This document shows, one piece after another, positions 9,189 through 18,450 of a DNA stretch of 64,000 bases. The first letter of the stretch is position 1, and the number at the start of each line of letters is the position of its first letter. The stretch is taken from contig NZ_FUZZ01000005.1 in NCBI RefSeq assembly GCF_900168065.1, positions 434,001 to 498,000 on the forward strand, given 5' to 3'. Source of the DNA: Chitinophaga ginsengisegetis. Lineage in GTDB: Bacteria; Bacteroidota; Bacteroidia; Chitinophagales; Chitinophagaceae. Made by a program: the position numbers and the translations under genes. Below the pieces are notes generated by a model. The model was not told the origin of the DNA, did not search any database, and worked only from the letters and a program-made list of their open reading frames with translations.

Positions 9189-9944
9189 ATGAACAAAGCA
9201 TCTTCGCCGGTATTAAGCATTATTACGGTATGTTTTAATGCCGAGAAATTTATTGAGAATACCATCCAGAGTGTGCTGGCGCAAACTTACCCGCACATTG
9301 AATACATCATTGTGGACGGCGCTTCACGCGATAATACAATGGGAGTGATCGAAAAATACCGCTCCCGTATTGCCACGGTGATCTCTGAAAAAGACAATGG
9401 TTTGTACGATGCCATGAATAAAGGCATGCAACTTGCTACAGGCGGATACCTGTTGTTTCTCAATGCAGATGATGTACTGGCATCGCCCGATGTGGTCAGC
9501 AACATGTTCGCCACCTGTGAAGATGCCGATGTGTATTACGGAGAAGCCATGTTTATGGATGAGAACGGGCAGGACATTGGGTTGAGATCTGAACAAACAC
9601 CGCACCAGGTACCGGAGCAGCTGACCTGGAAAAGCCTGAAACACGGCATGGTGGTATCGCACCAGGCATATGTGATCCGCCGCAGTTTGAGTCCGTTATA
9701 CGATTTGCAGTACCGGGTTTGCGCAGATATTGACTGGATGATCCGTACATTGAAGGCATCGCGGAAGATATGTAACACGCACCTGGTAGTGGCGAGGTTC
9801 AGGGTGGGAGGCACGTCCAAGCAGCACCAGCAGCTGGCGTGGAAGGAGCGTTACCGGATATTGAACCACTATTACGGTAAGCTGGCCAACCTGGTAAATC
9901 ACCTGTTTATTGCAGGCAGGTACCTGGTTCGCAAAAAGTACTGA
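9189..9944 (+). CDS. GT2 family glycosyltransferase
   Basis: 251 residues from the ATG at 9189. The frame stays open upstream to about 8961 inside the previous gene, but the conserved domain starts only after 9189 (LSIITVCFNAEKF). GT-A features are clear: VDGASRDNT and the DxD-type motif FLNADD. Such proteins are often annotated as colanic-acid or PGL/p-HBAD-like transferases. It starts 8 bases after the preceding GT4 gene. The C-terminal HYYGKLANLVNH region is amphipathic and may touch the membrane. Confidence 0.9.
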   Translation: MNKASSPVLSIITVCFNAEKFIENTIQSVLAQTYPHIEYIIVDGASRDNTMGVIEKYRSRIATVISEKDNGLYDAMNKGMQLATGGYLLFLNADDVLASPDVVSNMFATCEDADVYYGEAMFMDENGQDIGLRSEQTPHQVPEQLTWKSLKHGMVVSHQAYVIRRSLSPLYDLQYRVCADIDWMIRTLKASRKICNTHLVVARFRVGGTSKQHQQLAWKERYRILNHYYGKLANLVNHLFIAGRYLVRKKY

Positions 9945-10054
9945 TTGTTCCGTAAAATGAACCGCAACGGATATCGTATATTGAAAATGATGTCTATCTT
10001 GTGACGGTCGTCTTTCTGCGGAAAGTGAATGATTTAAAAAATTAAACCATTATA

Positions 10055-10771
10055 ATGAATCGCATTGCTGTCATTAAATCTTTGTTGCAGAGAACAAAGG
10101 CCAAAGTTTACGTTGAAATAGGAGTAGATACCGGGTATGTGTTCTTTTCACTGAATGCGCCGGTAAAAGCAAAAATTGCTGTAGATCCTGAATTCAGGTT
10201 TTCCTTCAGGGCCTGGTTACGCACAAAGCTGAGACCGGGCAACGCCAAATACTTCCAGGTAACCAGCGACCAGTTTTTTGCAGATCAGAAAGAGATGCTT
10301 CGCCGGGATGGTATTGATGTAGCATTTGTAGATGGTTTACATACTTACAAGCAATGTTACCAGGATATCGTTAACTGCCTGGAATACCTGAACGACGGTG
10401 GTTTTATTGTGGTACATGATGTGAATCCTCCCAATGCAGCCTGCGAATCGCCGGTAGGCGCTTCACAACAGGAAGTGCTGGCAAAGGCTGAAAGAGGGGA
10501 AATTCCCGACTGGACCGGCGCCTGGACCGGAGATGTGTGGAAGTCGATTGCCATGCTGCGCACCCGTAAGGATTTGCAGGTGTTTACCATCGACAGCGAC
10601 TGGGGCATCGGCGTTATTACCAAAGGCACTCCGGAAAGTGTACTGGATGTAAGCATACCGGCCATTGAAGCCATGAGTTATGCCGATCTTGAAAAGAACC
10701 GGTATGAACTGATTAACTTAAAACCTTCCCATTACTTCTTTGAATTCCTGCAGGAGAAATACAGAAAATAG
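10055..10771 (+). CDS. Class I SAM-dependent methyltransferase (Methyltransf_24 type)
   Basis: 238 residues. VYVEIGVDTGYVFFSL is the SAM-binding motif I region, and VAFVDGLHTYKQ plus GGFIVVHDVNPP are the acidic and histidine motifs typical of Methyltransf_24 proteins, which occur in polysaccharide and natural-product clusters. Substrate unknown; a sugar methylation is likely from its neighbours. It is separated from the previous gene by 110 bases, the largest gap within the run, and lies 5 bases before the next gene. Confidence 0.85.
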   Translation: MNRIAVIKSLLQRTKAKVYVEIGVDTGYVFFSLNAPVKAKIAVDPEFRFSFRAWLRTKLRPGNAKYFQVTSDQFFADQKEMLRRDGIDVAFVDGLHTYKQCYQDIVNCLEYLNDGGFIVVHDVNPPNAACESPVGASQQEVLAKAERGEIPDWTGAWTGDVWKSIAMLRTRKDLQVFTIDSDWGIGVITKGTPESVLDVSIPAIEAMSYADLEKNRYELINLKPSHYFFEFLQEKYRK

Positions 10772-10776
10772 CCGGA

Positions 10777-11649
10777 ATGAAAAAGGTATTTGTTGTTATT
10801 GTCACCTATAACGGAGCGAAGTGGATACATCAATGCTTTGGCAGTTTACGGTCGGGCAGTTATCCGGTGCAAACGATCGTAGTGGATAATGGCTCAACGG
10901 ATGCCACCATTCCTATGCTGGAAGCGGATTACCCGGAAGTAACATTGATCCGTTCAGGCAGGAACCTGGGATTTGGACAGGCCAATAATATGGCTATTAA
11001 ACAGGCGTTGCAGCAGGGGGCGGATTATGTTTTCCTGCTGAACCAGGATGCCTGGACAGAAGAGAACACCATTGCCGTGTTGATCAATGTAATGGAGCAA
11101 CACCCCGAGTATGGGATTGTAAGCCCGGTGCATCTGAGTGGCGACTATAGTGGTATGGATGCAGGGTTTGCACAGTACTACAGTGCAAGTCAACCTGCAC
11201 CCGGAGAACCGGTAAAGGACATATACCCCGTGGAATTTGTAAATGCCGCCGCCTGGATGATGAGTAAAGCCTGTCTGGAAAAAGCAGGATTGTTTCACCC
11301 GGTATTTTTTCATTATGGAGAAGATAATAATTTGGCGCAGCGGGTACTTTACTACGGGTTCAGGATAGGTGTTTGCCCGGCAGTAACCATTTGCCACGAC
11401 CGCCACGCCCGTAAGGAAACTGAGGAGATGATCATTAAACATTACAAGGTGTACGGCTTGGTTACCTTAATGGATATACGAAGAAGAAACCTCTTTATCG
11501 CTTATCTGAAAGCGCTGAAAGACCTGGGAAAGCCGTTCCTGCTGGCATTGGCGAAGCTGAAATGGGGCAATGCGTGGAAAATCATCCGCACTTATACCGG
11601 TTTGATATCCCTTTACCCGGTAGTAAAAAAAGGCAGAAGCGAACAATAA
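10777..11649 (+). CDS. GT2 family glycosyltransferase, rhamnosyltransferase-like
   Basis: 290 residues. The N-terminus VFVVIVTYNGAKWI, followed by VVDNGSTDATIPML and GRNLGFGQANN, is the hallmark of the rhamnosyl/GlcNAc GT2 group. FLLNQDAW supplies the acidic metal site, and FHYGEDNNLAQR resembles the ED motif that holds the catalytic base. Last gene of the run, ending at the strong terminator at 11659-11708. Confidence 0.9.
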   Translation: MKKVFVVIVTYNGAKWIHQCFGSLRSGSYPVQTIVVDNGSTDATIPMLEADYPEVTLIRSGRNLGFGQANNMAIKQALQQGADYVFLLNQDAWTEENTIAVLINVMEQHPEYGIVSPVHLSGDYSGMDAGFAQYYSASQPAPGEPVKDIYPVEFVNAAAWMMSKACLEKAGLFHPVFFHYGEDNNLAQRVLYYGFRIGVCPAVTICHDRHARKETEEMIIKHYKVYGLVTLMDIRRRNLFIAYLKALKDLGKPFLLALAKLKWGNAWKIIRTYTGLISLYPVVKKGRSEQ

Positions 11650-11658
11650 CAAAATATT

Positions 11659-11708
11659 ATATAAAAGAAGAAGGGCGGAGATGATTCTCCGCCCTTCTTC
11701 TTTTATAT
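11659..11708. terminator. Two-way intrinsic terminator
   Basis: Perfect 22-base stem (11659-11680 and 11687-11708) with a 6-base loop, and A/T runs at both ends of the stem. It separates the converging glycosyltransferase run and the YfhO gene. Confidence 0.93.
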
Positions 11709-11716
11709 TATAATGC

Positions 11717-14248
11717 TTATTTTTTAGCGGCAGGTTTTTGCGGAGCCGCCGGTTCCGGAGCAACACCTGTTTTGCTTTGCCTGATCACCTCGAACACGAG
11801 GGAAGCTGCTACCAGCAAGAGCAGGAGTACAGAAGTGATATTGGCTATTTTCAGTCCTTTCAGGAATGTTTGCGGCTCAAATTTCATTTCTATCTTATGT
11901 TCTCCGGCGGGTATTTTCAGTCCGCGCAGTGCATAGTCGGTACGGATAATATCAGTGGGTTTGCCATCGATAAATGCGTTCCAGCCGGCAGGGTAATATA
12001 TTTCAGAGAATACGCCGAAACCTTCCTGGCTGTTGCGGGAAGTGTATTCCAGTTTATTCAGGCCGTATTTGGTGAGTTTGATGGCGGCGGTACTATCGGC
12101 GCCTGGCTTGAAGCTGCCCAGTTGTTTTTCAAACCGTTTGTCGATCACGGCGGAGTCGCGGGTATTCAGCGCATCCAGTGTTTTCATCTCTGTATTGGCA
12201 TCGGGCGCCCATACGATGTCACGTACAAACCATGCATTACCATAGGCATCCGGGTTGCGTTGCGCCACCGGCTGCCCTGTTTTCTGATCGGGTACGATAA
12301 AGTATTTCGTGTTGAGCATGTTCAGCACATGCATATTGTTTTTGGCGATCTGATGGGAGATGAGATCCTGGTAGATCCACAATTTAGCGGGGCTGTAACC
12401 ACCGATATTTTTGTGGAAGTAAGAAGGAGAGGCATCATCAAACGGAGAGGTGGTAAGATTGAATACACGATAGTATGGGTCCGGGTCCTGTTTGATCTGT
12501 TGATCAGCGGCAGAGGGCTGCAGGTCTTGCATGTAGCTCATATCATCTACGAAGCTTTCGCTGCCGAGGTAGTTCTTATCTACCTGCCACAGATCGATGG
12601 TAACGGCTGCGGTGATGATGATAGCCGATACCTGCCATTTCATTTTGTTTACCAGGAAAGCCCAGATAGCGCCGGCAGCCACGAGGACGAAGAATGCAGA
12701 GCGGAAAGCATCTGTCAGCAACAGGCTGGCGCGGTCTTTCTCGAGGGCGCGGATAAGCAGTTTTCCGTTTTCCTCGCCACCCATCATTTGGGCGAAATAT
12801 TGCAGCATGTTATCGTCGCTGGCGGATTTAAAGCCTACAAAGAAGTAGCTGATGAGGATAAAGCCGAGAAGGCATGCGCCGGTGATCAGCGCCGATTCTT
12901 TCAGTTTTTTCAGCAGTTCTTTGGTGGTATGTTTGCCATTGGCAATTTCCTGTAAGCCCCAGCAGGCCAGCACCACAAAGGTGAGTGACGGCAATACCAG
13001 CGCCTGCGCCGGTGCGCGGAATTTATTATACAGTGGCAAATAGTAGAATAGCGGATCATTGATGAACGCCAGGTTTTTACCCCATGCGAGGATAAAGCCG
13101 ATCACCGTTATGGCGATCAGCCACCACTTATGCCAGCTCTTCACTAACAGTAACGACAATACGAAAAGGAAGCAGATGATAGCGCCTACATATACAGGGC
13201 CGGAAGTACCTTTCGACTGGGCGCCGTAATAGAGTGGTAATTTCTGCTGGCTCAGGAACTGTTCTACCTGTGGTTCAGCCGCACCAAGACTGATCATTTG
13301 CTGACCAAAGTTGGAACTTACCTTCAACTTCTGGCCGGAGGAGTTCCCCACGTAGCCAGGGATGAGGAGCGTACCCGATTCTGCTTTACCATAGCTCCAG
13401 TCGTATGCGTAATCGATATCCAGGCCGGTAGACTTCTTCTGGTTTACGTCGTCTTTATCCAGGGTGAGCTCCGATTTGCTGCCACGCATGGTGTAATCAG
13501 TGTATTCACGCAGGATCATGAGACTGTCCATAGAAGTGAGTACGGCCAAAACGCCGGCCACGGCCAGTAAGGCCGAAGCTTTGAAAAACTGGAGCAGTTG
13601 TTTCTCCCGGAAAAAATGTATAAATGCACACACGGCCAGGCAAAGCACCATGATCAGTGTGTAGTAGATAATTTGCAGGTGGTTATTGTAGATCAGCATG
13701 GCAGTGGCCAGGGCTGTTAACGCCGCGCCGGTGATCAGGCGGCCGCGGTAGGTGAGCACAATACCTGCGAGTACAGCGGGCATCAGGGCGATGTCGTACA
13801 TCTTGGTAACGTGCCCCACATCGATGAGGATCACATTATAGGAGCAGAAAGCAAAAGCGATGGCTCCCATTACCCTGATCCAGTATTTAAAATCCAGTAT
13901 ACAGAGGAGCAGGTACATGGATATCATGGCCAGGAACAGCATATTAACAGGATCCGGCGTATACAGCGTCACAATTCTATTCATGTACGCTATTTTATTG
14001 GCACCCGGACCTGTATATATCACGTAGGAGGGCATCCCTGCAAACATACTGTTGGTCCATAACGGACGTTCGCCGGTTGCTTCATAAAAGTCCTTTGCCT
14101 CTTTCGCCATTCCTTTTACATTCTTCATGTCGCTCTGATTCACCACCTTGCCTTCAAGGACAGGAGCGCAATACACAAATGCCAGCAGGAGGAAAAGCCC
14201 TATTGCTGCAACATGTGGAAGAATGGCTTTTAGCCAGTTTTGCTTCAT
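11717..14248 (-). CDS. YfhO family membrane protein
   Basis: 843 residues with about a dozen hydrophobic segments, several acidic/aromatic loops and a C-terminal extracellular domain ending in a final membrane helix near residue 810. WNAFIDGKPTDIIRTDYALRG and GEHKIEMKF are typical YfhO C-terminal motifs. YfhO proteins have a GT-C-like topology; in Firmicutes they have been linked to glycosylation of lipoteichoic acid, while the Bacteroidota members are not characterised. Its convergent position next to the glycan run fits a role in transferring sugars outside the membrane, which is inference. A low-complexity Pro/Ala/Lys tail ends the protein. Confidence 0.88.
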   Translation of the reverse strand: MKQNWLKAILPHVAAIGLFLLLAFVYCAPVLEGKVVNQSDMKNVKGMAKEAKDFYEATGERPLWTNSMFAGMPSYVIYTGPGANKIAYMNRIVTLYTPDPVNMLFLAMISMYLLLCILDFKYWIRVMGAIAFAFCSYNVILIDVGHVTKMYDIALMPAVLAGIVLTYRGRLITGAALTALATAMLIYNNHLQIIYYTLIMVLCLAVCAFIHFFREKQLLQFFKASALLAVAGVLAVLTSMDSLMILREYTDYTMRGSKSELTLDKDDVNQKKSTGLDIDYAYDWSYGKAESGTLLIPGYVGNSSGQKLKVSSNFGQQMISLGAAEPQVEQFLSQQKLPLYYGAQSKGTSGPVYVGAIICFLFVLSLLLVKSWHKWWLIAITVIGFILAWGKNLAFINDPLFYYLPLYNKFRAPAQALVLPSLTFVVLACWGLQEIANGKHTTKELLKKLKESALITGACLLGFILISYFFVGFKSASDDNMLQYFAQMMGGEENGKLLIRALEKDRASLLLTDAFRSAFFVLVAAGAIWAFLVNKMKWQVSAIIITAAVTIDLWQVDKNYLGSESFVDDMSYMQDLQPSAADQQIKQDPDPYYRVFNLTTSPFDDASPSYFHKNIGGYSPAKLWIYQDLISHQIAKNNMHVLNMLNTKYFIVPDQKTGQPVAQRNPDAYGNAWFVRDIVWAPDANTEMKTLDALNTRDSAVIDKRFEKQLGSFKPGADSTAAIKLTKYGLNKLEYTSRNSQEGFGVFSEIYYPAGWNAFIDGKPTDIIRTDYALRGLKIPAGEHKIEMKFEPQTFLKGLKIANITSVLLLLLVAASLVFEVIRQSKTGVAPEPAAPQKPAAKK

Positions 14249-14277
14249 CGGATATTTTGGATTTAGTTTTAAAGAAA

Positions 14278-14285
14278 CAAAAATA
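14278..14285 (-). promoter_or_regulatory. -7 promoter box of the YfhO gene
   Basis: The minus strand reads TATTTTTG, matching TAnnTTTG, 29 bases before the ATG at 14248. Confidence 0.45.
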
Positions 14286-14310
14286 ACTGTAATTTATCCG
14301 AAATTTCAAT

Positions 14311-14592
14311 ATGCGCTGGATCCGGTTTCTCTTAAAATTTGCATTTATATGCAATCTGTGCTTTATAATCAGTGAAATCCTGCGCATTACAGCTTATGAC
14401 CATTCTTTTGATAACGTGGTGAATCATATACTGGTATTGGGTGTAGGCATTGCTTTTCCGTTGAATGCCCTTTTATGTGTGCTGACGGGTGTGTTATTAT
14501 TGTTAAAAAAAATACAATGGAAAACATTACCGCCCTGGTTATATTTGTTCAATATTGCTATCCTTATATTTCAACTTATAGTTAATTACTAA
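14311..14592 (+). CDS. Small membrane protein of unknown function
   Basis: 93 residues with three predicted membrane segments (about residues 8-26, 36-64 and 73-91) and few charged residues. I do not recognise the family. Its stop overlaps the start of the queuosine-precursor transporter in a TAATG arrangement, so the two are probably translated together. It is unlike a leader peptide because it is long and entirely membrane-spanning. It could be a partner or stabiliser of the transporter, but nothing in the sequence proves this. Confidence 0.72.
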   Translation: MRWIRFLLKFAFICNLCFIISEILRITAYDHSFDNVVNHILVLGVGIAFPLNALLCVLTGVLLLLKKIQWKTLPPWLYLFNIAILIFQLIVNY

Positions 14593-15398
14593 TGCTCAGA
14601 AATCTGTTAAACGATAAGCCCACCAAACTGTTCGTGATATTTACCAGCTTCTTTGTGGCGAATGCGCTGATTGCAGAATGTATTGGCGGTAAACTATTTT
14701 CCCTGGAGAAGTTACTGGGATTGCCTGTGCACACCTTCACCCTGTTCGGCGAAAGTGGATTGGCGTATACCTTAACGGCAGGGGTGTTGCTATGGCCGCT
14801 GGAATTTGTGATGACGGATATTGTGAATGAATACTTTGGCCCGAAGGCGGTGCGCCGTATTTCTTATATCGCCGTGGGGTTGATCTCCTATGCGTTTATT
14901 ATGTTTTGGGTAGCCATGAGCGTGCCCGCCGACGGCTGGTGGAAGGGCAGCCGTGCCGATGCCGGTATCCCCGATATGCAGAATGCCTTTACCAGCATTT
15001 TTGGTCAGGGTATGTGGATCATCCTGGGTAGCTTAACCGCTTTCCTGGTGAGCCAGATCGTGGATGTGACCGTGTTCCATAAAATTAAAAAGCGTACCGG
15101 CGAAAAGCATGTATGGCTGAGGGCAACCGGTTCCACCATTGTATCGCAGCTGGTAGACAGCTTTATTGTATTGTACATTGCCTTTAAGCTGGGGAACGAC
15201 TGGAGTTGGCAGCGGGTACTGGCTATATGCCTGGTGAACTACAGCTATAAGTTTGTGGTGGCGGTGGCGCTTACACCGCTGATCTATTTTATAGAGCACC
15301 GGATAGAGCGTTACCTGGGGCATGACACCGCCAGGCAGATGAAGGCGGCGGCAATGGGGAAGGAGCAACCGTTTGAAGAACCTGTTACCAACAACTGA
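14592..15398 (+). CDS. Queuosine precursor transporter (VUT/YhhQ family)
   Basis: 268 residues, six or so membrane segments. The VUT/YhhQ signatures are visible: IVNEYFGPKAVRRISYI after the third helix, VSQIVDVTVFHKIK, and TIVSQLVDSFIVLYIAF. E. coli YhhQ imports the queuosine precursors preQ0/preQ1 for tRNA wobble modification. Translationally coupled to the small membrane protein upstream. No preQ1 riboswitch was recognised in front of the pair. Ends at an 18-base-stem terminator. Confidence 0.9.
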   Translation: MLRNLLNDKPTKLFVIFTSFFVANALIAECIGGKLFSLEKLLGLPVHTFTLFGESGLAYTLTAGVLLWPLEFVMTDIVNEYFGPKAVRRISYIAVGLISYAFIMFWVAMSVPADGWWKGSRADAGIPDMQNAFTSIFGQGMWIILGSLTAFLVSQIVDVTVFHKIKKRTGEKHVWLRATGSTIVSQLVDSFIVLYIAFKLGNDWSWQRVLAICLVNYSYKFVVAVALTPLIYFIEHRIERYLGHDTARQMKAAAMGKEQPFEEPVTNN

Positions 15399-15400
15399 TA

Positions 15401-15440
15401 AAAAGAAAGGGGCTGTTTGATTAAACAGCCCCTTTCTTTT
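15401..15440. terminator. Two-way intrinsic terminator
   Basis: 18-base perfect stem (15401-15418 with 15423-15440), 4-base loop, A-run on one side and T-run on the other. It serves the converging transporter and NUDIX genes. Confidence 0.92.
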
Positions 15441-15893
15441 TTAATATTTTGCTTTTACCATGTCTGCCACTACTTTATCGATGGGCAGGGTTACGGCGCT
15501 TGATGAAAACTCGTCCCAGCTGATCCAGCGGGCGCGTTCCACTTCTTCCACGCCTTCCGGTATGGTAAAGTCGAATGGTGTAGTGCTTACCGATGCCGTG
15601 AACGGCGACAGCGGCGTTACGAGGTAATAAATAGAAATGATCTGTGTAACGTTATCGAAAGCCGAGATCTGGAAGAAGTCGGTGGTATAGATATGTTCTA
15701 CCACTTTTACATCCTGGCCCAGTTCTTCCTGCCATTCGCGGACGATGCACTCCAGGGTGCCTTCCCCGAACTCCAGGCCGCCGCCGGGGAATTTGGTATA
15801 ATAACCCCCACGGATATACTCATCGCTTACCAGCACCTGCTTCTGATCGTTGATCATGATGCCGTATACTCTTACGTTAAATCCTGTTTGCAT
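15441..15893 (-). CDS. NUDIX hydrolase
   Basis: 150 residues. A complete Nudix box lies at about residues 38-60 (GGLEFGEG, then REWQEELG with the metal-binding glutamates). Hydrolyses a nucleoside diphosphate linked to some moiety; the exact substrate cannot be read from the sequence. Ends at the terminator shared with the transporter gene and lies 18 bases downstream of CorA on the same strand, so it could be the second gene of a CorA-NUDIX unit. Confidence 0.92.
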   Translation of the reverse strand: MQTGFNVRVYGIMINDQKQVLVSDEYIRGGYYTKFPGGGLEFGEGTLECIVREWQEELGQDVKVVEHIYTTDFFQISAFDNVTQIISIYYLVTPLSPFTASVSTTPFDFTIPEGVEEVERARWISWDEFSSSAVTLPIDKVVADMVKAKY

Positions 15894-15911
15894 ATGCTTA
15901 TTTAAAAAGGG

Positions 15912-16850
15912 CTAAAACCACTTCTTCTTCATAAAATACCAGCTGATGACTACCGAAATAGCGATCGACAAAATAACCGGTATATAGAAGGCGTGAAGGG
16001 TATGCTGGTAGGGGATATCCACGTTCATGCCATAGATACTGGCCACCAGCATGGGAAATGTAAGGATAATGGTAATGGAGGTAAGCCGCTTCATCACCAC
16101 GTTGAGGTTGTTGGAGATGATGCTGGCAAAGGCATCCATTGTACTGCTGAGGATGTTCGTATATACGTTGGCCATTTCCAGCGCCTGGGAAGTATCTACA
16201 ATCAGATCCTGCAGGAATTCTTTTTCATCTTCATTCAGTCCCAGGAAATTGGTCCGTTCCAGCTTCATGAGCAGCAGCTCATTACTGCGCAGGGCGGTTA
16301 CAAAATACACCAGGCTTTTCTGGATACGCATAATACCCAGCAGTTCCTCGTTCCGGTTGGAATCGTATAATTTAGCCTCCAGCATGTTCCTGCGCTGGTT
16401 AATTTCCTTCAGGTAATCGAGGAAATTGATGACCACTTTCTCAAATATTTTCAGGACCATCATGTTCCTTTTTTCGGGAGACCGGTTATGAAAAGTATTC
16501 AGGAACTTTTTGATGGCGGTATTGTCGAAGGAGTTCACCGTAATGATCTGGTGGTGGGTCAGGATAATTACGATGGGGATGGTGATGTAATAGGCTTCGC
16601 TTTCGTTGATCGAATTATTTTCGGTCGGCGTTTTCAGAACAATGAGCTTTACATTGTCTTCCAGCTCAAACCTGGCTTTTTCGTCAATATCGAGGGAATC
16701 CGTGAGGAAGTCCAGGGGAATATCGAGTTCCTCGGATAACTGTTCAAATTCGGCCTGTTTAAGCGGGGGGGTAATATTTACCCAGGCACCGTTTTCCGGC
16801 TGGTGTATTTCTACAGTTTTGGAATCTATATTTGTAAAATACTGGATCAT
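15912..16850 (-). CDS. corA: CorA family divalent cation transporter
   Basis: 312 residues from the ATG at 16850. A TTG three codons further out is possible, but the ATG sits 6 bases after a perfect -7 box. The C-terminus carries the CorA signature YGMNVD between the two membrane helices (about residues 252-275 and 285-305). The long N-terminal part is the cytoplasmic alpha/beta and coiled-coil funnel. Forms a pentameric Mg2+ (or Co2+/Ni2+) channel in the inner membrane in characterised relatives. The short basic tail KKKW after the second helix is typical. Confidence 0.92.
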   Translation of the reverse strand: MIQYFTNIDSKTVEIHQPENGAWVNITPPLKQAEFEQLSEELDIPLDFLTDSLDIDEKARFELEDNVKLIVLKTPTENNSINESEAYYITIPIVIILTHHQIITVNSFDNTAIKKFLNTFHNRSPEKRNMMVLKIFEKVVINFLDYLKEINQRRNMLEAKLYDSNRNEELLGIMRIQKSLVYFVTALRSNELLLMKLERTNFLGLNEDEKEFLQDLIVDTSQALEMANVYTNILSSTMDAFASIISNNLNVVMKRLTSITIILTFPMLVASIYGMNVDIPYQHTLHAFYIPVILSIAISVVISWYFMKKKWF

Positions 16851-16856
16851 CGGGCG

Positions 16857-16864
16857 CAAAGGTA
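16857..16864 (-). promoter_or_regulatory. -7 box immediately before the corA start
   Basis: The minus strand reads TACCTTTG, an exact TAnnTTTG match, then six bases, then the ATG. Transcription would begin at or within a few bases of the start codon. No -33 element is evident. Confidence 0.5.
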
Positions 16865-16939
16865 GTTAAAATGTTGAATCCTGTTTTCATTTGATGTAAT
16901 ATTGTGCAACAGGAAACAGTTAAAATATTTTATATATAA

Positions 16940-18439
16940 ATGGGAGTTGTAAAACATCAGAGTCTGCGGTCGTCGGTGTTGATTTATTTGGGCTTTGCGA
17001 TAGGCGGGATCAATACGTTATTACTGTTTCCGGTATTTTTCAGCGGGGATCAATTCGGGTTAACCCGGATCATAGGGGATATAGGGGTGATTGTAGTACC
17101 GTTTTGCACGTTCAGCACGGGTTTGATGATCAACCGGTTTTATCCTTACTATGCCTATCATTTGCCGGAGAAGAAAAATGACCTGATGGGTTGGGTGGTA
17201 ATTGCCACCCTGATAGGGCTGGCGTTGTTTTTTGTGGGGACGGTGGTGTTTAAGGATCTGATTGTCAGGAAATATGTAACGAAATCGCCCCTGCTTATAG
17301 AATACTTCTATTTCCTGTATCCTTTTGTGACGGGGATTGTATTGTTTTCGGTATTTGAAAGCTATAGCTGGTCGCGGCATGAAACGGTGGCGCCCAACTT
17401 TCTGAAGGAGCTGCTGATCAGGATTATGACTTCGGCTATTATTGGCCTGTATGTATTCAAGCTGATCAGTTTCATTGTTTTCATGTGGCTTTTCAGCCTC
17501 CTGTATATCATTGCGCTGGTGCTGTTGCTCTTTTATCTCTGGCGCAAGGACCTGTTGTATTTCTCCATAAGGGTGAGCAGTGTTACATCCCGGCTGTATA
17601 AGCGGATGATGATCTATGCGTTTTCCCTTACGTCGGCTACTATTTTTAACCTCCTGTCGCAGAACATAGGGGCGTTGATTATTGCGAGCATCAGCGGATT
17701 GGATGAGGCGGCGTATATGACCATTGCCACTTACATGGCCCAGCTGATACAGGTGCCGCAAAGGAGTATTTCTTCTATTGCCACACCTATTATTGCCCAG
17801 TCGTGGAAGGATAAGAACATGGCTAAGATTGATGAAATTTATAAGAAGTCGTCGATTTTACAGCTGGTAGCTGCGCTTTTTATTTTCTGGGAGATATGGC
17901 TCAACATTGATGATATATACCGGATCATGCCGCATGCGTATTCTTCGGCTAAGTACCTGGTATTTTTTATGGGTGTTGCCAAGATCATTGACATGGGCAC
18001 CGGGGTGAATCAGCAGTTACTGGCTACTTCCCGTTTCTGGCGGTTTGATCTTACTTCGGCCACGGTGCTGGTGATATTGTCTATTCCACTGAATTATTTC
18101 CTGATAAAGAAGTATGGTATGGTGGGATCGGGTTATTCCATGATGATCTCGCAGTTTGTGTTTAACGGTATCCGCTTATTGTTTATCCGGAAGCGTTTCG
18201 GACTGCAGCCGTTTTCTATTAATACGCTGAAGGCAGTAGTGGCCAGTGTGGCGATTTACTATATCAGCAGCCTGCTTCCGCCCCTGGGTAATCCTTTTAT
18301 CAGTATTGTAGTACACGGACTGTTGTTCCTCGTGTTGTTTGGTGGCGCCATATTGCTGATGCAGGTATCGGAAGATATTAATCATACTGTTGCGGCTACG
18401 TTACGTAAGGCGGGCAACAAGGTGTTCAGAAGAAAATAA
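16940..18439 (+). CDS. Polysaccharide flippase, Wzx-like (MOP superfamily)
   Basis: 499 residues with 12-14 hydrophobic segments and the overall layout of oligosaccharide flippases: the N-terminal SVLIYLGFAIGGINTLLLFP helix is typical of the Bacteroidota branch. These proteins move undecaprenyl-linked glycans across the inner membrane. It stands alone, 5 kb from the glycosyltransferase run, with CorA divergent and dapF convergent. It may serve the products of that run, but this is inference. Basic C-terminus (RKAGNKVFRRK). Confidence 0.88.
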   Translation: MGVVKHQSLRSSVLIYLGFAIGGINTLLLFPVFFSGDQFGLTRIIGDIGVIVVPFCTFSTGLMINRFYPYYAYHLPEKKNDLMGWVVIATLIGLALFFVGTVVFKDLIVRKYVTKSPLLIEYFYFLYPFVTGIVLFSVFESYSWSRHETVAPNFLKELLIRIMTSAIIGLYVFKLISFIVFMWLFSLLYIIALVLLLFYLWRKDLLYFSIRVSSVTSRLYKRMMIYAFSLTSATIFNLLSQNIGALIIASISGLDEAAYMTIATYMAQLIQVPQRSISSIATPIIAQSWKDKNMAKIDEIYKKSSILQLVAALFIFWEIWLNIDDIYRIMPHAYSSAKYLVFFMGVAKIIDMGTGVNQQLLATSRFWRFDLTSATVLVILSIPLNYFLIKKYGMVGSGYSMMISQFVFNGIRLLFIRKRFGLQPFSINTLKAVVASVAIYYISSLLPPLGNPFISIVVHGLLFLVLFGGAILLMQVSEDINHTVAATLRKAGNKVFRRK

Positions 18440-18450
18440 GGTTACGGATA

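Noticed and set aside
14592-14600. preQ1 riboswitch before the queuosine-precursor transporter
   Set aside because: The gene is coupled to an upstream coding frame and no preQ1-type pseudoknot could be recognised in front of the pair.
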